A DNA stretch of 8,999 nucleotides from Candidatus Bathyarchaeota archaeon (GTDB lineage Archaea > Thermoproteota > Bathyarchaeia > Bathyarchaeales > Bathyarchaeaceae). Numbering within the stretch: position 1 is the stretch's first letter; every line of letters begins with the position of its first letter. Positions 6,465 to 8,999 of this stretch are shown here, piece by piece. The translations under genes and the position numbers were made by a program. Where the stretch lies: the NCBI GenBank assembly GCA_020346825.1, contig CP070791.1, positions 967,389-976,387 of the forward strand, written 5' to 3'. A model generated the notes under the pieces. The model saw only the letters and a program-made list of their open reading frames with translations. It was not told the origin of the DNA and made no database searches.

Positions 6465-6773
6465 ATGCAACCCAAAATCTTTACCTGCCCTTATGTTGGA
6501 TGCAAAAGAGAGTTTGAAAGACTCGTACTGCTAACGAACTTTTCTGGAATAGCTAGGGAAACCTATTATGCTTGCCCCCACTGTTTAACCGAAATTGACG
6601 TTGTCGCGAAAGATTCAAACCTTAACTCAGTTTCCGCTGAAACAACGCATAACCCTGCGGAGAAAACTACCCTAGACTGTGTACATCATCTTGGGCATTT
6701 GAAGACGCTTCCAAGGGAAACGCCTATCCCTGATGAATGTTCAGTTTGCCCCAAGCTGTTGAAGTGTTATTAA
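6465..6773 (+). CDS. zinc-ribbon protein with C-terminal C-HH-C-C-C tail
   Basis: This 102-residue protein has two metal-binding units. The first is a zinc ribbon: C8 and C13 (CPYVGCKREFE), then about 24 residues including LLTNFSGIARETYYACPHCL, where C37 and C40 complete the site. After a low-complexity linker (50-68) comes a tail with C72, H74, H75, PIPDEC (87-92), C95 and C101. The same tail, with identical spacing between its Cys, ends the protein encoded next on this strand. Proteins of this type recur in archaea and are probably nucleic-acid or protein adaptors, but no function is established as far as I know. GGGAG (6456-6460) is 4 bases ahead of the ATG. It lacks membrane helices and so is cytoplasmic. 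Confidence 0.8.
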   Translation: MQPKIFTCPYVGCKREFERLVLLTNFSGIARETYYACPHCLTEIDVVAKDSNLNSVSAETTHNPAEKTTLDCVHHLGHLKTLPRETPIPDECSVCPKLLKCY

Positions 6774-6790
6774 GTATTCGTATGGATGTG

Positions 6791-6800
6791 TGCGCGCGCA
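6791..6800. repeat. GCGC palindromic motif, 10-base copy
   Basis: TGCGCGCGCA, 17 bases past the stop of the first zinc-protein gene, in the context GTGTGCGCGCGCATGTGC. The alternating purine-pyrimidine tract is thus extended to about 18 bases and should favour Z-DNA under supercoiling. Confidence 0.85.
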
Positions 6801-6808
6801 TGTGCAGG

Positions 6809-6813
6809 TTTTT
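6809..6813 (+). terminator. possible T5 terminator after the first zinc-protein gene
   Basis: TTTTT, flanked by short GTGC/GCAC arms, lies about 36 bases past the stop codon and just after a GCGC palindrome. Archaeal termination needs little more than a T-tract, but five T is marginal. Confidence 0.3.
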
Positions 6814-6939
6814 AGCACTGGAACAAAACGTGGATGATGTTCTCATACCTCACCAGCGCCTTTCTTGAATACGTGTCTATGCGTGAGCTAAGTCGAGAAA
6901 TGATTAGTAAATAATTATAGAAAACTCTTCTATTATGGG

Positions 6940-6948
6940 TTTATATAG
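6940..6948 (+). promoter_or_regulatory. TATA box of the second Cys-rich zinc-protein gene
   Basis: TTTATATAG is a clean archaeal TATA element 38 bases ahead of the ATG at 6987. Transcription starting about 25 bases downstream would leave a leader of roughly 15-20 bases with no obvious Shine-Dalgarno. The same 9-mer recurs at 8009-8017. Confidence 0.6.
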
Positions 6949-6986
6949 CACAGCATTTATTAAGAGTTACGATTTAAGATATAGAT

Positions 6987-7358
6987 ATGGATTGCTTTGT
7001 TTGTCCAATGCTGATTCGCAAATATGGGCTACGAAACTTTTGTGACTTGAAGAATAGACAACTGAGCATAAAAGAACTTAGAAAAAGTTGCAAGCTTCTT
7101 TCAGACACTTATCCCAACTGCTTCATCAAAATGGATACTAAAAATGCGCGCGCGCATAACCATCATGAAGAGGAGAAAGAAAAAGGCTATTCAGGATGCC
7201 TTCATCATTTTGGATACTTGGTGAATCTTGATGTGAATGTTCCCATTCCAGAAGAATGCCTAATTTGCCTAAACGTTTCAAAATGTATGCGCGCGCCCAT
7301 TCAAATCAGAATGTTAGAACATTATCATTCTAATGTTACTAGGGATTCTTGTTCCTAG
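6987..7358 (+). CDS. Cys-rich zinc-binding protein sharing the C-HH-C-C-C tail
   Basis: This 123-residue protein has an N-terminal Cys-rich part (C3, C6, C19, C35, C45), a short charged linker containing NARAHNHHEEEKEK (53-66), and a tail with C71, H73, H74, GYL, PIPEEC (86-91), C94 and C100. The tail aligns with residues 72-101 of the upstream neighbour with identical Cys spacing (20, 3 and 6). A further 23 residues follow that the neighbour lacks. Both edges of the tail carry GCGCGCGC motifs in the coding sequence: 7145-7156 reads as ARAH in the linker, and 7288-7297 follows the last tail Cys codon. The protein lacks membrane segments. Zinc or iron-sulphur binding is inferred from the Cys pattern; the function is unknown. 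ATG 6987 is the first Met and follows a TATA box. Confidence 0.72.
   Translation: MDCFVCPMLIRKYGLRNFCDLKNRQLSIKELRKSCKLLSDTYPNCFIKMDTKNARAHNHHEEEKEKGYSGCLHHFGYLVNLDVNVPIPEECLICLNVSKCMRAPIQIRMLEHYHSNVTRDSCS
7145..7156. repeat. GCGC palindromic motif inside a coding region, 12-base copy
   Basis: TGCGCGCGCGCA, identical to 4542-4553, lies in frame between the N-terminal and tail domains of the zinc protein and encodes ARA within NARAH. Confidence 0.85.
7288..7297. repeat. GCGC motif copy at the tail-domain edge
   Basis: TGCGCGCGCC begins immediately after the TGT codon of the last conserved tail Cys (C100), encoding M-R-A-P. It marks the other boundary of the tail domain. Confidence 0.8.
7318..7337 (+). 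repeat. 7-base inverted repeat near the end of the second zinc-protein gene
   Basis: AACATTA (7318-7324) and TAATGTT (7331-7337) can form a 7-bp hairpin with a 6-base loop inside the last codons of the gene, 20 bases before its stop. It may shape the mRNA 3' end; chance is possible given the AT-rich arms. Confidence 0.35.
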
Positions 7359-7412
7359 GAGCAAGTTCTTAAGGAAGAAATAGAATTTTCGATTTGTTCA
7401 AAGAGTTTTTGA

Positions 7413-7422
7413 TGCGCGCGCA
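7413..7422. repeat. GCGC palindromic motif between convergent genes
   Basis: TGCGCGCGCA lies between the second zinc-protein gene (stop 7358) and the convergent b561-like gene (stop 7425), 2 bases past the latter stop. Confidence 0.85.
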
Positions 7423-7424
7423 GT

Positions 7425-7928
7425 TCATAGGATGTTCAAACCTTGTAAGATGTGGACTCCGATAACCAGATAGAACGTGAAGGTGATGCTAACGTGAAAA
7501 AATCGGTTAAGATGCGGTTTGATGCTCTTAAAAATCTGAAATCGATGAAAGAATCCCGATGCAACTAACAAGGGCATAACTATGTACAGCACTAATCCTG
7601 TGCTCAAGTCAGGGAAAAATCGGGGGGGTCTTCCGACTTGTTGAGCGTAGTGGATCGATATTAGCAAAAAAGAGATCAAATTTCCGAAAATATGTATCTT
7701 AAGGAGTGCCTTCAACTTTCTGAAGCCCCTACGCTTCAACACATAATATGCAGGTGTAACAACAGCGATTAATAGCGTTCCAATCCAACTTAACCAGTGA
7801 GTGAAACGGAACGACCCAACAAAAAAGTTCAAGTTAAACCAACGTATGTACGTGGCAACAGATAGAAGAATAGTCGCAAGTATTATCACAACTGCCACCC
7901 AAAACTCTACATCCCTTGAATACTTCAA
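7425..7928 (-). CDS. cytochrome b561-like membrane protein
   Basis: This 167-residue protein has five hydrophobic segments at about 10-29, 42-65, 78-95, 108-127 and 144-163. Conserved-looking His lie at or near helix ends: H44 (RFTHWLSW), H79 (KIHIFGN), H93 (SIHYAQQ), H128, H145 and H159. Paired His on facing helices are how b561/DOMON-type and ferric-reductase-like proteins hold haem b, so electron transfer across the membrane is likely; the donor and acceptor are not visible. The exact family (b561 or ferric-reductase-like domain) is uncertain. The TTG at 7928 is preferred: the upstream frame reaches a stop without another usable start, and GTGAG lies 8 bases ahead. A TATA-like GTAAATATT about 45-50 bases upstream (7972-7980 region) fits a promoter. 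It converges on the zinc-protein gene. Confidence 0.72.
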   Translation of the reverse strand: MKYSRDVEFWVAVVIILATILLSVATYIRWFNLNFFVGSFRFTHWLSWIGTLLIAVVTPAYYVLKRRGFRKLKALLKIHIFGNLISFLLISIHYAQQVGRPPRFFPDLSTGLVLYIVMPLLVASGFFHRFQIFKSIKPHLNRFFHVSITFTFYLVIGVHILQGLNIL

Positions 7929-8008
7929 AGCATAGATCTCACTGTCGGTTGATTAGCTCTTTTGCATCTGGAAATATTTACTTTTCGTTTGCACGCGCAT
8001 TTTATGTA

Positions 8009-8017
8009 TTTATATAG
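8009..8017 (+). promoter_or_regulatory. TATA-like box pointing into the purine-rich tract
   Basis: TTTATATAG is identical to the element ahead of the second zinc-protein gene. If used, transcription would begin near 8040 and yield a short purine-rich RNA. No coding frame follows. Confidence 0.35.
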
Positions 8018-8134
8018 AGAAGCGAGGAGCGGAGAGCGGAGCGGGGAGACAAAGATAAGAAGAGAAGAGATAAGAGAAGACGAGACGAGTTGATGCGATA
8101 ACAGACCAGACGACACGATAGGAAGAGAGAGAAG
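8017..8134 (+). repeat. purine-rich, G/A-biased tract of about 118 bases
   Basis: The plus strand is dominated by G and A with few T, built from irregular GAGA, GGAG and AAGA units (for example AGCGAGGAGCGGAGAGCGGA at 8021-8040 and AAGAGAAGAGATAAGAGAAG at 8060-8079). Interruptions are mainly single C (GACGAGACGAG) and, near 8090-8125, a mixed stretch with CGA and ACA. Such asymmetry favours triplex-type (H-DNA) structures and would give an unstructured purine-rich RNA. Not a precise tandem repeat. Confidence 0.6.
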
Positions 8135-8150
8135 GATTAAATTTTAATCC
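8134..8150. repeat. 17-base inverted repeat GGATTAAA-T-TTTAATCC
   Basis: The arms pair over 7-8 bases with a 1-3 base loop. It sits at the junction between the purine-rich tract and the G-quadruplex motif, and would be the last structure of a plus-strand transcript, or lie about 75 bases past the stop of the minus-strand gene at 8225. Confidence 0.55.
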
Positions 8151-8173
8151 CCACACACACCCAACCCAAACCC
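8149..8173 (-). other. four-tract G-quadruplex motif on the minus strand
   Basis: On the minus strand the C-runs 8171-8173, 8165-8167, 8160-8162 and 8149-8152 read as four G-tracts with loops of 3 (TTT), 2 (TT) and 7 (TGTGTGT) bases, satisfying the canonical G3+N1-7 pattern. The GGGTTTGGG unit is telomere-like in appearance but is not a tandem array. It would lie in the 3' region of the mRNA of the gene ending at 8225. Confidence 0.65.
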
Positions 8174-8180
8174 AAACCAA

Positions 8181-8189
8181 TGCGTGCGC
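8181..8189. repeat. GCGC-type motif variant
   Basis: TGCGTGCGC, an alternating purine-pyrimidine variant of the GCGC motif between the G-quadruplex and the downstream gene end. Confidence 0.45.
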
Positions 8190-8224
8190 CAAATTTCCTG
8201 TTTTCTTACAAAAACTATACGCTT

Positions 8225-8674
8225 TCATGCGCGTGCGCTTTTTGCTGACCCCACGTCTTCTCCGAAAACTTCCTTGGCTTCCTTCCAGTGTTCATTTGGC
8301 ATTCTATACCTGTCAAAAGTCTTGTGGATTCTCTTCCCAAGGGCTTTCACGTTCTCACTTCCAGACTTGGAAACGAGAAGAACGGCCCTAAGGACTTCTC
8401 CTCCTCTTTTGTAGAGATTTGGAATTCTAAGAATGTATTCCATGGCATAGATTTGTGTTTGTTCCTTTTGTGCAGTTGAAATCTGCCCTCGCAAGTAGTC
8501 GATCAGGCGAATAAGATCGTCCTTTTCCAGAATCTCTTGTTTCTCAAAGATAAGGTCAAGAGAAGGACGCATTTGACTGTTCAACGTTCCAGAAAGGTTT
8601 TTGATCAGCTGCCTTAGGACATGTGTGCGCACGCGGGCAGTCAAAAGATGATAATCATCTAAGACATCATACAT
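8225..8674 (-). CDS. uncharacterised helical protein, 149 residues
   Basis: I do not recognise this family. The protein is soluble, highly charged and predicted all-helical: MYDVLDDYHLLTARVRTHVL (1-20), then helices with EKQEILEKDDLIRLIDYLRG (44-63) and KEQTQIYAMEYILRIPNLYK (70-89), then a basic KALGKRIHKTFDRYR (110-124) and NEHWKEAKEVFGEDV. No Cys or catalytic motif is evident. The C-terminal SAKSARA and the TGA stop are partly created by a GCGC-type motif at 8228-8238, suggesting the C-terminus is not conserved. The ATG at 8674 is preferred; AAAG lies just upstream, and an AT-rich AAATATTTTAG (about 8709-8719) could be a TATA region. A coding gene is likely because the frame is long and the helical pattern regular. 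Confidence 0.6.
   Translation of the reverse strand: MYDVLDDYHLLTARVRTHVLRQLIKNLSGTLNSQMRPSLDLIFEKQEILEKDDLIRLIDYLRGQISTAQKEQTQIYAMEYILRIPNLYKRGGEVLRAVLLVSKSGSENVKALGKRIHKTFDRYRMPNEHWKEAKEVFGEDVGSAKSARA
8228..8238. repeat. GCGC-type motif overlapping a stop codon
   Basis: TGCGCGTGCGC forms the last codons of the 8225-8674 gene (SARA then TGA on the minus strand). Confidence 0.6.
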
Positions 8675-8886
8675 TCTTTATCAATTGTTAGTGAAGTTGT
8701 GATTACTAAAATATTTCTATGGACTATGTATGCATATTGGCGCGCGCATCAGTTGATCGCGGAACTGAATCTTTTTTACCAAACAACTTCCAAGCGCGCA
8801 TGGACGGATGATTTGGATTTGTGATTCATACCACCTAAATCGCGCGTACAAACTCGGACAAGTATCTGATTCAGTACTTGGGCGCG
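8675..8886. other. intergenic region with four GCGC-type motifs
   Basis: The 212 bases between the partial membrane protein gene and the helical-protein gene hold GCGCGCGCAT (8740-8749), GCGCGCA (8794-8800), CGCGCG (8841-8846) and GGCGCG (8881-8886), about 40-55 bases apart. The minus strand should also carry the promoter for the gene starting at 8674. An open minus-strand frame crosses this region (8717-8974) but is out of frame with the membrane protein, has no protein-like pattern, and is not called. Confidence 0.5.
8740..8749. repeat. GCGC motif, perfect GCGCGCGC copy
   Basis: GCGCGCGCAT, preceded by TTGG, in the gap upstream of the helical-protein gene. Confidence 0.8.
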
Positions 8887-8999
8887 TCATTCTTTGCGCT
8901 TGGAGAGTGCCTTGCGAACGAAGACGCGCAATATCCCATAATAAACTGCCGCAACCAGATTCACGATTATCCACAGCCCTATCACCACTCGAGCGATGT
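8887..8999 (-). CDS. C-terminal end of a membrane protein, cut by the window edge
   Basis: The minus-strand frame entering at the window edge encodes 36 residues: IARVVIGLWIIVNLVAAVYY (a single hydrophobic helix), then a basic tail GILRVFVRKALSKRKE and a stop at 8887-8889. The order of helix followed by Arg/Lys-rich end is typical of the last membrane segment of a protein with a cytoplasmic C-terminus. It is too short for a family call. Its stop codon is immediately followed by GGCGCG. Confidence 0.6.
   Translation of the reverse strand, partial: IARVVIGLWIIVNLVAAVYYGILRVFVRKALSKRKE

Larger units (their letters stand above)
7929..8224. other. 296-base intergenic region with strand-asymmetric low-complexity DNA
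   Basis: This gap between two minus-strand genes holds, from left to right: the promoter of the b561-like gene, GCACGCGCAT (7991-8000), TTTATATAG (8009-8017), a purine-rich tract, a 17-base inverted repeat, a G-quadruplex motif on the minus strand, and TGCGTGCGC (8181-8189). No protein-coding frame with a ribosome site is convincing. The stretches of frame that remain open here are low-complexity. Confidence 0.7.
7991..8236. repeat. 10-base inverted repeat enclosing the low-complexity region
   Basis: GCACGCGCAT (7991-8000) and ATGCGCGTGC (8227-8236) are exact reverse complements bounding 246 bases. Because both arms are variants of the window's frequent GCGC motif, the pairing may be coincidental rather than the ends of an element. 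No flanking target duplication is evident. Confidence 0.35.

Noticed and set aside
8149..8180. Telomere-like CCCAAA repeats as a chromosome end
   Set aside because: Only two full units are present and they are embedded between genes; known archaeal chromosomes are circular. Better described as a G-quadruplex motif.
7925..8228. Minus-strand frames across the purine-rich region
   Set aside because: They are low-complexity Ser/Leu/Arg runs forced by the pyrimidine-rich strand, without ribosome sites or recognisable motifs.
681..8749. GCGC motifs as a CRISPR array or tandem repeat
   Set aside because: Spacing is irregular (hundreds to thousands of bases), copies are 8-12 bases, and no cas-like gene is present.
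8717..8974. 85-codon minus-strand frame at the right edge
   Set aside because: It is out of frame with a convincing membrane-protein C-terminus (8887-8999), lacks a protein-like pattern and crosses GCGC motifs and non-coding DNA.

Overview
The window looks archaeal. Coding is dense and genes lie on both strands in short runs. Several genes appear to use GTG or TTG starts (1162, 3141, 4484, 5220, 7928). TATA-like elements sit 25-50 bases ahead of several starts, and the families present (small PRC-barrel protein, DUF401 permease, dolichol-kinase-like CTP-dependent kinase, Cys-rich zinc proteins with a shared tail) are typical of archaea. Most of the window is AT-rich (sampled lines near 38-45% GC), with the ABC-2 permease gene somewhat richer. 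I would guess the Bathyarchaeia/Thermoproteota side, but the window holds no rRNA or ribosomal protein to prove it.

Layout. 1-2730 is a plus-strand block: the 3' part of a TspO/MBR-related membrane protein, a small PRC-barrel protein, and a large ABC-2 type permease without a visible ATPase. 2809-6091 is a minus-strand block, read right to left: a DUF4332 (helix-hairpin-helix-like) protein, a CTP-dependent polyprenol-kinase-like membrane enzyme, a DUF401 permease and a small HEFYH zincin. 6320-7358 is a plus-strand block: a possible 44-residue protein and two Cys-rich proteins that share a C-terminal zinc-binding tail. 7425-8999 is minus-strand again: a cytochrome-b561-like membrane protein, a helical protein I do not recognise, and the last 36 residues of a membrane protein cut by the window edge. 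No tRNA, rRNA, CRISPR array or recognisable transposase was seen.

The most striking signal is not a gene. The window is studded with the alternating palindrome TGCGCGCGCA and near variants. Eight copies contain a perfect GCGCGCGC, against well under one expected at this base composition. Copies sit at or just after the stop codons of most genes, are absent from the interiors of the conserved membrane-protein and DUF4332 genes, and in one zinc protein (6987-7358) bracket the tail domain on both sides. This could be a gene-end punctuation signal, a highly iterated palindrome, a methylation target or a recombination point.

A second non-coding feature is the 7929-8224 gap. It holds a strand-asymmetric purine-rich tract, a 17-base inverted repeat and a four-tract G-quadruplex motif on the minus strand, all enclosed by a 10-base inverted repeat made of the same GCGC-type motif. 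A TTTATATAG box at its left end could drive a small plus-strand RNA.

The genes do not obviously form one pathway. Several act in the membrane (ABC-2 and DUF401 transport, polyprenol phosphorylation, haem b electron transfer).
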